Origin: Bacteroidales bacterium
Lineage (GTDB): Bacteria; Bacteroidota; Bacteroidia; Bacteroidales; VadinHA17
Direction of reading: 5' to 3'
DNA: 8,250 nt
NCBI GenBank assembly: GCA_017882245.1
Contig: JADGPV010000191.1
Span: forward strand, 1 to 8,250
Positions 1 through 6,350 of the stretch are shown here, one piece after another; the stretch's first letter is position 1; every line of letters starts with the position of its first letter. The notes below the pieces were generated by a model that saw only the letters and a list, made by a program, of their open reading frames with translations, was not told the origin of the DNA and searched no databases. The translations under genes and the position numbers were made by a program.

Positions 1-106
1 TGAAGAAGCCCTTGACAGGTTCATTGGCGGTACATATAAAGGTGAGTATCAGGACAGGCTCATAAGTGAGTTTCAGAAGTTATTGCCAGACAAACCTTCA
101 TGGTGA
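1..106 (+). CDS. 3' end of an unrecognised upstream gene (partial)
   Basis: The second forward frame is open from the window edge to a TGA at 104-106 and encodes about 34 residues ending in LLPDKPSW. The peptide is rich in Glu, Lys, Arg and Leu with an aromatic-glycine stretch (FIGGTYKGEY), like the soluble C-terminal helix region of a cytoplasmic enzyme. I cannot assign a family from so short a tail. It ends 13 bases before the larA-like start codon and is on the same strand, so it is probably the preceding gene of the same operon. The short length leaves some chance that it is only an open frame. Confidence 0.55.
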   Translation, partial: EEALDRFIGGTYKGEYQDRLISEFQKLLPDKPSW

Positions 107-119
107 AAATCCGACTCAG

Positions 120-1382
120 ATGATATGTTTTGCAGCAGGAAGTCCGGACAGTGATTTGAAGAAGAACGACATAAGGGAAGCCGTAACATCCGTACTGAGC
201 CGTTTCAGCGACAGAAAGAGCTTCCTGATCATTCCTCCCGACATCACACGTGCCCATTCCGGGGCAGGTCTGATCACCGAATTATTATGGCAGCATTTTG
301 AAGATAAGGTAAAGGATATTCTTCCCGCCCTCGGTACCCATGTGCCGATGGAAAAAAGCGAAATATCAAAAATGTATGGCAGTGTACCGAAATCGCTCTT
401 CAGGGAACACCGCTGGAGGACCGATATCGAGGAACTGGGAAGGGTACCATCTTCATTTGTCTCCGAAGTCACCGGCGGAAAGCTCAGCTACGACTATCCT
501 GTGCAGGTTAACAGGCTGCTGGCCTCCGGGAAACATGATCTTATTATTTCAGTCGGTCAGGTGGTACCCCACGAGGTGACCGGCATGGCTAACTATAATA
601 AGAATGTGTTCGTCGGATGCGGCGGAAGCGAAGCTATCAACAAGAGTCACTTCATCGGCGCCGTTCACGGCATAGAGAATATTCTCGGCACGGTCGACAA
701 TCCAGTGAGGGCAGTGCTGAACAAGGCATCTGAGATAGCTTCAACCAGGCTTCCGTTGCTTTATATGCTTACGGTGGTATCGCCTGACAGCAGTGGTTGC
801 CTGAAAATAAGGGGACTATTTATCGGGGATGATATTGAATGTTTCATACAGGCTGCTTCGCTCTCGCGGGAGGTCAACTTTACTATCCTGCCGGAAAGGC
901 TGAAGAAAGTGGTTGTATATCTTGATCCTGAGGAGTTTAAGAGCACATGGCTTGGCAACAAGAGCATTTACCGCACACGCATGGCCATCGCCGACAATGG
1001 AGAGCTTATTGTGCTGGCTCCGGGTATTAGAACCTTTGGCGAAGACCGGGCTATTGACAGTCTTATAAGGAAATGCGGTTACAGGACCACTCCGGAGATT
1101 CTCTCCCTGGTTGCTGAAGACAGTGTTCTGAGAGAGAATCTGAGCGCTGCTGCACATCTTATTCACGGATCAACAGAGAACAGATTCAAAGTCACCTATG
1201 CCACTGAGCATCTTACCTCTGCTGAAGTGGAATCTGTCGGTTACAGCCACGGTAATATAAAAGAACTGATCATAAAATATGACCCTCATAAGCTGAAAAC
1301 AGGTTTTTGCACAACGGCTGATGGTGAAGAGTTTTATTTCATCTCCAACCCAGCCACAGGCCTATGGAAAGCCCGGAAATAG
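120..1382 (+). CDS. LarA-family nickel-pincer-nucleotide racemase/epimerase (DUF2088)
   Basis: This 420-residue protein belongs to the LarA superfamily, which racemises or epimerises alpha-hydroxy acids by hydride transfer using the nickel pincer nucleotide (NPN) cofactor. Seen in the sequence: the N-terminal motif PPDITRAHSG (residues 39-48), GTH with His74, VVPHE with His151, YNK with Lys161 and KSH with His177. The His151-Lys161-His177 spacing (10 and 16 residues) equals that of His174, Lys184 and His200 in Lactobacillus plantarum LarA, where Lys184 holds the cofactor, His200 binds nickel, and His174 and His108 (here His74) are the acid/base pair. The length also fits LarA (about 424). The ATG at 120 is chosen over an in-frame GTG at 66 because it avoids a 40-base overlap and gives the family's length. 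The family includes lactate, malate and other hydroxyacid racemases and a gluconate 2-epimerase. Neighbours pdxB, gnd and tkt point to a sugar-acid substrate (inference). The NPN-making genes larB, larC and larE are not in the window and must be elsewhere if the enzyme is active. Confidence 0.9.
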   Translation: MICFAAGSPDSDLKKNDIREAVTSVLSRFSDRKSFLIIPPDITRAHSGAGLITELLWQHFEDKVKDILPALGTHVPMEKSEISKMYGSVPKSLFREHRWRTDIEELGRVPSSFVSEVTGGKLSYDYPVQVNRLLASGKHDLIISVGQVVPHEVTGMANYNKNVFVGCGGSEAINKSHFIGAVHGIENILGTVDNPVRAVLNKASEIASTRLPLLYMLTVVSPDSSGCLKIRGLFIGDDIECFIQAASLSREVNFTILPERLKKVVVYLDPEEFKSTWLGNKSIYRTRMAIADNGELIVLAPGIRTFGEDRAIDSLIRKCGYRTTPEILSLVAEDSVLRENLSAAAHLIHGSTENRFKVTYATEHLTSAEVESVGYSHGNIKELIIKYDPHKLKTGFCTTADGEEFYFISNPATGLWKARK

Positions 1383-1386
1383 AAAA

Positions 1387-2514
1387 ATGAAGATTATCAT
1401 TGACGAAAAGATACCATTTATCAAGGGCGCATTGGAGCCATGGGCAGTCGTTATGTACAGTCCGGGCAGTTCAATAGACCGTTCTATGGTTGCCGATGCC
1501 GATGCCCTGATTGTGCGCACACGAACCAGGTGCGACAGTCAGCTTCTCAAGGGAAGCAGAGTAAAGATCGTCGCCTCGGCGACAATAGGTTTTGACCATC
1601 TTGATACGAAATGGCTGGAGGCGGAAGGCATAAAGTGGGTGAATGCACCCGGATGCAACTCGGGGTCAGTGATGCAGTATATCGTTGCTTCCCTGTTTTA
1701 TCTCGCATCAAAAAATTCGCTTGACCTCCGTTCGCTGACCCTGGGAGTGGTTGGCGTGGGGAATGTCGGCTCAAAGGTGGTTCAGGCAGCGAAAACTGTT
1801 GGCATGAAGGTGTTGCAGAATGACCCTCCGAGGAAAAGACGCGAAGGACTGAAAGATTTTGTACCACTTGAAAAAATACTCGCTGAATCTGATATCCTGA
1901 CACTGCATGTCCCGCTGACGTCAGAGGGGCATGACAGGACCCATTACCTGATCAACGGACAAAACCTGCCGCAGCTGAAAAAAGACTGTATCCTGATAAA
2001 TTCATCAAGGGGTGAAGTGGTTGACAACACGGCTCTGCGTTTAGCCCTTGAGAAAAATGCTCTGGGCGGCAGTGTCCTTGATGTGTGGGAGGGTGAACCT
2101 GAAGCTGACAGGAAACTGATAAGCCTGGCTGACATTGCCACACCCCATATCGCCGGATATTCCGTTGACGGTAAGGCAAATGCAACTGTCACTGTGGTCA
2201 GGCAGGTATGTTCAGCACTGAACATTCCCCTGCATGACCGGCTTCCCGGGGCACTGCCGGAACCGCCCCAGCCTATCATTGATCTTAACCGTTATACAGG
2301 CAAAAATACTCCCCTTGGCCTTGTTGCAATGGCAGTGAAACACACCTATCCAATCGAAGAAGATGACCGGCTCTTTCGCGGTAATCCCGCCAAATTCGAG
2401 TTTCTGCGCGACAATTACCGCAAAAGAAGAGAATTCAGCTCGTTCAGCGTGAAGATCAAAGACGAAGATACAGTACGAATTCTTTCAGGCCTGGGTTTCA
2501 ACATAATTCAATAA
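1387..2514 (+). CDS. pdxB: 4-phosphoerythronate dehydrogenase (PdxB)
   Basis: PdxB oxidises 4-phospho-D-erythronate to the 2-oxo acid, the second step of the deoxyxylulose-5-phosphate-dependent route to pyridoxal 5'-phosphate, in the cytoplasm. The 375-residue protein (E. coli 378) has the D-2-hydroxyacid dehydrogenase layout: a split catalytic domain around a Rossmann fold with GVGNVG (residues 123-128). The catalytic triad is visible as Arg208 (SSRGE), Glu237 (WEGEPE) and His254 (TPHIAGYS), the same numbers as in E. coli PdxB. The C-terminal part, about 290-375, carries the PdxB-specific dimerisation domain, including EEDDRLFRG and FLRDNYRKRREF, which separates it from SerA-type or other hydroxyacid dehydrogenases. 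The ATG at 1387 lies 4 bases after the larA-like stop behind the A-rich leader AGAAAA. A longer in-frame reading from 1321 would sit inside larA and add no homologous sequence. Co-transcription with transketolase, which can make erythrose 4-phosphate, fits its pathway. Confidence 0.93.
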   Translation: MKIIIDEKIPFIKGALEPWAVVMYSPGSSIDRSMVADADALIVRTRTRCDSQLLKGSRVKIVASATIGFDHLDTKWLEAEGIKWVNAPGCNSGSVMQYIVASLFYLASKNSLDLRSLTLGVVGVGNVGSKVVQAAKTVGMKVLQNDPPRKRREGLKDFVPLEKILAESDILTLHVPLTSEGHDRTHYLINGQNLPQLKKDCILINSSRGEVVDNTALRLALEKNALGGSVLDVWEGEPEADRKLISLADIATPHIAGYSVDGKANATVTVVRQVCSALNIPLHDRLPGALPEPPQPIIDLNRYTGKNTPLGLVAMAVKHTYPIEEDDRLFRGNPAKFEFLRDNYRKRREFSSFSVKIKDEDTVRILSGLGFNIIQ

Positions 2515-2535
2515 CTCAATAAATTAAAATTCAAT

Positions 2536-3981
2536 ATGAAAGCTGACATAGGACTAATAGGGCTCGCCGTAATGGGAGAAAACCTTGTGCTGAACATTGA
2601 GAGCAGAGGTTACACGGTTGCGGTCTTTAACCGCACAACTGAAAAGGTGACGAACTTTGTAAACGGGCGAGGCAAGGGAAAAAAGATAATCCCGGCATAT
2701 TCTCTTGAAGAGCTTATATCCAGCCTGAGCCGTCCGAGAAAGGTTATGCTGATGATCAAGGCCGGCCAGCCGGTGGATGACTTCATTGAGATGCTGATCC
2801 CGCTGCTCGATAAAGGTGATATAATCATTGAAGGCGGAAATTCGCATTTCACCGACACGATCCGGCGTACGAAATATGTTGAGAGCAAAGGACTGCTTTA
2901 CATCGGCACGGGTGTATCCGGTGGTGAGGAAGGTGCCCTGCTGGGTCCGTCGCTGATGCCCGGCGGATCAAAGGAGGCATGGCCTTATGTGAAGGATATA
3001 TTCTTTGCCATCGCGGCAAAGACCTCTGACGGAGCCTCGTGCTGCGCATGGATAGGCGACAACGGCGCGGGCCACTTCGTAAAGATGGCACACAACGGCA
3101 TTGAGTATGGCGACATACAGTTGATATGCGAGGCCTACCACCTGCTTGTTAATGCTGGATTCAGCAATGATGAGATGGCTGCCATATTTGATGAGTGGAA
3201 CAAAGCCGAACTTGACTCATATCTTATACAGATAACGGGTGAGATACTCAGGTACAAGGACACGGACGGAGAGCCTATCGTCACAAAGATCCTCGATTCT
3301 GCCGGCCAGAAGGGCACAGGTAAATGGACCGTCTCCAGCGCCCTCGATCTTGGTGTGCCACTCAGCCTTGTCGCTGAATCGGTATTCGCCAGACTCATCT
3401 CTTCGATGAAGGAAGAGAGGGTGAAGGCATCGGCTCTCTTCGCCAGCCCGGTAAAAAGTGTCCTCGCTGATAAAAAGAAGTTCATTGATGACATTCGCAT
3501 GGCTCTCTACGCTTCAAAAATCGTTTCCTATGCGCAGGGCTTCAATCTGCTCAGGAACGCTGCAGGTGAATATAATTGGGATCTCAAATATGGTGAGATA
3601 GCCATGATCTGGAGAGGTGGATGCATCATCAGGTCAGCCTTCCTGAACAAGATCTATGAAGCTTTCACCAGGGATCCAAAACTGCCCAACCTGATCATGT
3701 ACAGTTACTTTTCATCTATCCTTGGTGAGAACAGTGACAGCTGGAGGAGGGTGATTGCCGGAGCCGCCAGCAATGGCGTGCCCGTTCCCGCCATGAGCGC
3801 TGCACTGTCATGGTTTGACAGTTACAGGTCAGCGTGGCTTCCTGCTAACCTCCTGCAGGCACAGCGAGACTATTTCGGGGCTCATACCTACAGGCGCATA
3901 GACAAGCCTGAAGATGAGTTCTTCCATACCAACTGGACAGGCCGCGGAGGAGATACAGCCTCCTCAACCTATAACGCTTAG
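2536..3981 (+). CDS. gnd: 6-phosphogluconate dehydrogenase, decarboxylating (NADP-type)
   Basis: The enzyme converts 6-phosphogluconate to ribulose 5-phosphate and CO2 with reduction of NADP, the last oxidative step of the pentose phosphate pathway. The 481-residue protein (E. coli 468) begins with the Rossmann motif GLIGLAVMGEN (residues 6-16), followed by NRTTEK at 32-37, whose Asn-Arg-Thr is the usual mark of NADP preference. GGNSHFTDT (100-108) and GVSGGEEGALLGPSLMPGG (126-144) are the substrate and cofactor motifs. GHFVKMAHNGIEYGD contains the catalytic Lys183 and Glu190, at the E. coli positions. The all-helical dimer domain and the C-terminal tail with QAQRDYFGAHTYRR complete the family's full form. 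The gap from pdxB is 21 AT-rich bases without a Shine-Dalgarno sequence. No zwf or pgl lies in the window, so the 6-phosphogluconate supply must come from elsewhere or from gluconate. Confidence 0.97.
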   Translation: MKADIGLIGLAVMGENLVLNIESRGYTVAVFNRTTEKVTNFVNGRGKGKKIIPAYSLEELISSLSRPRKVMLMIKAGQPVDDFIEMLIPLLDKGDIIIEGGNSHFTDTIRRTKYVESKGLLYIGTGVSGGEEGALLGPSLMPGGSKEAWPYVKDIFFAIAAKTSDGASCCAWIGDNGAGHFVKMAHNGIEYGDIQLICEAYHLLVNAGFSNDEMAAIFDEWNKAELDSYLIQITGEILRYKDTDGEPIVTKILDSAGQKGTGKWTVSSALDLGVPLSLVAESVFARLISSMKEERVKASALFASPVKSVLADKKKFIDDIRMALYASKIVSYAQGFNLLRNAAGEYNWDLKYGEIAMIWRGGCIIRSAFLNKIYEAFTRDPKLPNLIMYSYFSSILGENSDSWRRVIAGAASNGVPVPAMSAALSWFDSYRSAWLPANLLQAQRDYFGAHTYRRIDKPEDEFFHTNWTGRGGDTASSTYNA

Positions 3982-3996
3982 ACGGTCACCTCTAAT

Positions 3997-4004
3997 TATT
4001 TTTG
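3997..4004 (+). promoter_or_regulatory. possible Bacteroidetes -7 element before tkt
   Basis: TATTTTTG matches the Bacteroidetes -7 consensus TAnnTTTG and ends 36 bases before the tkt start codon, in the 59-base gnd-tkt gap, the largest gap in the operon. No convincing -33 TTG lies about 19-21 bases upstream. An internal promoter is therefore only possible, and the match may be due to AT richness. Confidence 0.25.
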
Positions 4005-4040
4005 ACTAATTTTACTTTAAACCAAAAGGCACAGATAATC

Positions 4041-6071
4041 ATGACTAAAAATGTTAACGAGCGTGCAGCAGACAATATCAGAATCCTTTCAATGGCGATG
4101 GTTGAAAAAGCCAATTCAGGTCACCCCGGAGGGGCGATGGGCGGAGCAGACTATATCCATATCCTCTTTTCAGAGTTCCTCCGTTTTGACCCGTCTGATC
4201 CTCAGTGGATCAACCGTGACCGGTTCTTCCTCGATCCTGGACACATGTCGCCGATGTTGTATTCTGTTCTTACCCTCGCCGGCTATTTCAAGGCTGAAGA
4301 CCTGATGAACTTCAGGCAGTGGGGTAGCGTGACACCGGGACACCCCGAGCTGGATCTGACGCATGCAATTGAAAACACCTCCGGACCCCTTGGCCAGGGG
4401 CATACAATTGCCGTTGGAGCAGCAATCGCTGAACGGTTCCTCACCGCACGTTTCGGAAGATCTTTTGAACATAAGATATACACTTTTATTTCTGACGGCG
4501 GGGTTCAGGAAGAGATTTCCCAGGGCGCAGGCCGTATTGCAGGGCACCTCGGATTAAGCAACCTGATCATGTTCTACGACTCGAACACCATACAGCTTTC
4601 CACGGAGACCTCCGTAGTGACATCAGAAGATACTGCTGCCAAGTACAAGGCATGGGGATGGCGCGTAATGTCAATTGACGGTAACAGTCATGACCAGATC
4701 CGCGGTGCGCTGCGTATGGCAGTCGACGAGAATGAGAGGCCTGTACTGATCATCGGTAGGACAGTGATGGGCAAGGGACTAGTAGACGAAGCTGGTAACA
4801 GCTTCGAGGGGAAAGTGTCAACCCACGGTCAGCCTGTGACACACGCCGGCGCTTCTTTCAGGAAGTCAGTAGCTAACCTTGGAGGTGATCCGGACAAACC
4901 ATTTGAGATCTTCAGTGACGTGAAAAAGCTCTACACTGAGGTTCTTGCGGGCAAAGCTGCTGCCGCTGCGGACTGGAAAAAGAAAAAGGCAGCATGGGCT
5001 GCAGCGAACCCGGAAGCTGACAAGATGCTGCATGAGTTTTATTCCGGCATTGCCCCGGCAATAGACTTTAAGTCCATTGTACAGAAGGAGAATGATGCAA
5101 CACGTAATGCATCAGGCGTTATTCTGGCAACTTTTGCAGAGAAGATCCCGAATATGATAGTTGCCTCGGCCGATCTTGCCAACTCTGACAAAACAGACGG
5201 ATTCCTGAAGAAAAGCAAACCCTTTAAGAAGGGTGATTTTTCAGGAGCATTTCTGCATGTCGGCGTCTCTGAACTGACAATGGCTGCCACCATGAACGGC
5301 ATGGCCCTTCACGGAGGCGTCATACCGGTATGCGGAACTTTCTTCGTATTCTCGGACTTCATGAAACCTGCGGTTCGTCTGGCAGCACTTATGGGTCTGC
5401 CGGTAAAGTATGTGTGGACGCATGATGCCTTCCGCGTAGGCGAAGACGGTCCCACACACCAGCCTGTCGAGCAGGAGGCACAGATAAGGCTGATGGAGCA
5501 TCTCAGGAACCATCACGGCAACAGCATGCTGGTGCTCCGTCCGGCTGATGCTCCGGAAACGAATATTGCATGGAAACTTGCGCTTGAAAACACGAAGTCG
5601 CCCACGGCACTCATACTCTCACGTCAGAACATCAAAACCCTGCCCTCCTACGGGGTGGAGAGGATTGATGCTGCTGCCAAGGCAGCAAGAGGCGCTTACA
5701 TCGTCACTGATGCGCCGGGCAAGCCAGACGTAATACTTATCGCTTGTGGTTCGGAAGTTGCAACCCTGGTGGAAGCTGCCTATATAATGGGTGGTAGTGG
5801 CATAAGGGCAAGGGTTGTTTCTGCCCCGTCTGAAGGATTGTTCCGTCACCAGGATATAAAGTACCGGCATAGTGTCATTACACCGGGGATACCGGTATTC
5901 TGTCTTACGGCAGGTCTGCCGGTCACGATGCTGGGTTTTGCAGGATCCGAAGGTAAGGTATACGGCCTGGAGACTTTCGGATACTCGGCCCCCTATAATG
6001 TCCTTGACCAGAAATTTGGCTTCACGGGAGAAAACGTGGCAAAGGAGGTTAAGGAATTCCTGAAGATCTGA
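4041..6071 (+). CDS. tkt: transketolase
   Basis: Transketolase moves two-carbon units between ketose and aldose phosphates using thiamine diphosphate, linking pentose phosphates with glycolysis and giving erythrose 4-phosphate. The 676-residue protein is a full single-chain enzyme (E. coli TktA 663). Visible residues are SGHPGG with His28, GHMS with His68, TPGHPE with His101, the diphosphate/Mg motif SDG at 151-153 with Asn182 thirty residues after Asp152, THG with His262, GVSELTM with catalytic Glu411, THDAF with His461, and GEDGPTHQPVEQ with His473. Glu411, His461 and His473 carry the E. coli numbers. The usual GDG motif reads SDG here, which I recall as common in Bacteroidetes homologues rather than a defect. 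The ATG at 4041 is preferred over an in-frame TTG at 4002, which would add 13 residues unlike the family's N-terminus. It is the last gene of the operon; a long imperfect palindrome follows its stop at once. Confidence 0.96.
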   Translation: MTKNVNERAADNIRILSMAMVEKANSGHPGGAMGGADYIHILFSEFLRFDPSDPQWINRDRFFLDPGHMSPMLYSVLTLAGYFKAEDLMNFRQWGSVTPGHPELDLTHAIENTSGPLGQGHTIAVGAAIAERFLTARFGRSFEHKIYTFISDGGVQEEISQGAGRIAGHLGLSNLIMFYDSNTIQLSTETSVVTSEDTAAKYKAWGWRVMSIDGNSHDQIRGALRMAVDENERPVLIIGRTVMGKGLVDEAGNSFEGKVSTHGQPVTHAGASFRKSVANLGGDPDKPFEIFSDVKKLYTEVLAGKAAAAADWKKKKAAWAAANPEADKMLHEFYSGIAPAIDFKSIVQKENDATRNASGVILATFAEKIPNMIVASADLANSDKTDGFLKKSKPFKKGDFSGAFLHVGVSELTMAATMNGMALHGGVIPVCGTFFVFSDFMKPAVRLAALMGLPVKYVWTHDAFRVGEDGPTHQPVEQEAQIRLMEHLRNHHGNSMLVLRPADAPETNIAWKLALENTKSPTALILSRQNIKTLPSYGVERIDAAAKAARGAYIVTDAPGKPDVILIACGSEVATLVEAAYIMGGSGIRARVVSAPSEGLFRHQDIKYRHSVITPGIPVFCLTAGLPVTMLGFAGSEGKVYGLETFGYSAPYNVLDQKFGFTGENVAKEVKEFLKI

Positions 6072-6120
6072 TGCACAATCTATAATAATTTGATGATCTA
6101 CGATCATCTTGATTGCTGCA
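6072..6120 (+). terminator. long imperfect palindrome after tkt (possible operon end)
   Basis: Directly after the tkt stop, TGCACAATC (6072-6080) is the reverse complement of GATTG-TGCA at 6111-6120 apart from one bulged C (6116). The inner hairpin of repeat element 1 (6092-6108) sits between the arms with an asymmetric loop. It could end or stabilise the operon transcript. There is only a TTT after it, not a proper U-tract, so a classical intrinsic terminator is not clearly shown. Confidence 0.4.
6083..6108 (+). repeat. hairpin repeat element 1 (forward)
   Basis: Flank TAATAATTT (6083-6091) is followed by the perfect hairpin GATGATC-TAC-GATCATC (6092-6108). It is the only copy with G-A as the variable bases and T-C matching on the other arm. 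It is the first of four copies in the 279-base gene-free spacer 6072-6350, which is otherwise AT-rich and holds no credible ORF or RNA gene that I can see. Confidence 0.85.
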
Positions 6121-6131
6121 TTTCTGGCCAT

Positions 6132-6173
6132 TTTATACAATAATTAGATGGTCTACGACCATCATTTATACAA
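6132..6173 (+). repeat. 9-base direct repeat flanking element 2
   Basis: TTTATACAA occurs at 6132-6140 and again at 6165-6173, on both sides of hairpin element 2; its first copy shares CAA with the element's flank. It could be an insertion-type target duplication or chance in AT-rich DNA. Confidence 0.5.
6138..6163 (+). repeat. hairpin repeat element 2 (forward)
   Basis: Flank CAATAATTA (6138-6146) is followed by the perfect hairpin GATGGTC-TAC-GACCATC (6147-6163). The core is identical to elements 5 and 6, more than 1.2 kb away. Its centre is 55 bases from element 1. Confidence 0.88.
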
Positions 6174-6197
6174 AAGGTGAATAATATATGGAAATGA

Positions 6198-6223
6198 GAT
6201 CCTCGTAGAGGATCAAATTATTG
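6198..6223 (-). repeat. hairpin repeat element 3 (reversed)
   Basis: On the + strand GATCCTC-GTA-GAGGATC (6198-6214) is followed by AAATTATTG (6215-6223). Read on the - strand this is flank CAATAATTT then a GATCCTC-TAC-GAGGATC hairpin, so flank and triloop both show that the copy is reversed. All 26 bases are identical to element 4. Its centre is 51 bases from element 2. Confidence 0.88.
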
Positions 6224-6250
6224 TAGAAAAAGGTATCAGAAAAGGGATTA

Positions 6251-6276
6251 GATCCTCGTAGAGGATCAAATTATTG
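6251..6276 (-). repeat. hairpin repeat element 4 (reversed)
   Basis: This is an exact 26-base copy of element 3: hairpin 6251-6267 and flank AAATTATTG 6268-6276, in the same reversed direction, with its centre 53 bases further on. The bases between elements 3 and 4 (AGAAAAAGG and AGAAAAGGG) are purine-rich but not repeated exactly. Confidence 0.88.
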
Positions 6277-6312
6277 CCCAATATATATAATTCTTTTTTG
6301 GATCTTTTAATG

Positions 6313-6320
6313 TATTTTTG
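6313..6320 (+). promoter_or_regulatory. possible -7 element for the SRPBCC/GyrI gene
   Basis: TATTTTTG fits TAnnTTTG and ends 30 bases before the ATG at 6351. The nearest upstream TTTG (6297-6300) is only 12 bases away, shorter than the usual Bacteroidetes spacing, so the -33 box is doubtful. The gene needs its own promoter if the hairpin spacer ends the tkt transcript. Confidence 0.4.
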
Positions 6321-6350
6321 GTTTACAGTTTAATCCTAAAACCAAAAACT

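Noticed and set aside
66..119. GTG start adding 18 residues to the LarA-like protein
   Set aside because: The extension overlaps the preceding gene by about 40 bases and does not resemble a LarA N-terminus; the ATG at 120 gives the normal length.
4002..4040. TTG start adding 13 residues to transketolase
   Set aside because: The stretch is AT-rich leader with a possible -7 element, and the ATG at 4041 gives the typical N-terminus.
3982..4040. Riboswitch or attenuator in the gnd-tkt gap
   Set aside because: The 59-base gap is too short and shows no stable stem or known aptamer pattern by eye.
5619..6140. Minus-strand 173-codon open frame over the tkt 3' end
   Set aside because: It is antisense to conserved transketolase codons, has no recognisable motif or start context, and runs into the palindrome after tkt.
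6083..6276. CRISPR array: 26-base repeats with spacers of about 25-29 bases
   Set aside because: Copies lie in both orientations, differ in their cores, number only four here and two beyond a gene, and no cas gene is present. A directional hairpin repeat family explains the pattern better.
6318..6350. TTG start adding 11 residues to the SRPBCC/GyrI protein
   Set aside because: It overlaps the candidate -7 box and would put extra residues ahead of the membrane helix; ATG at 6351 fits better.
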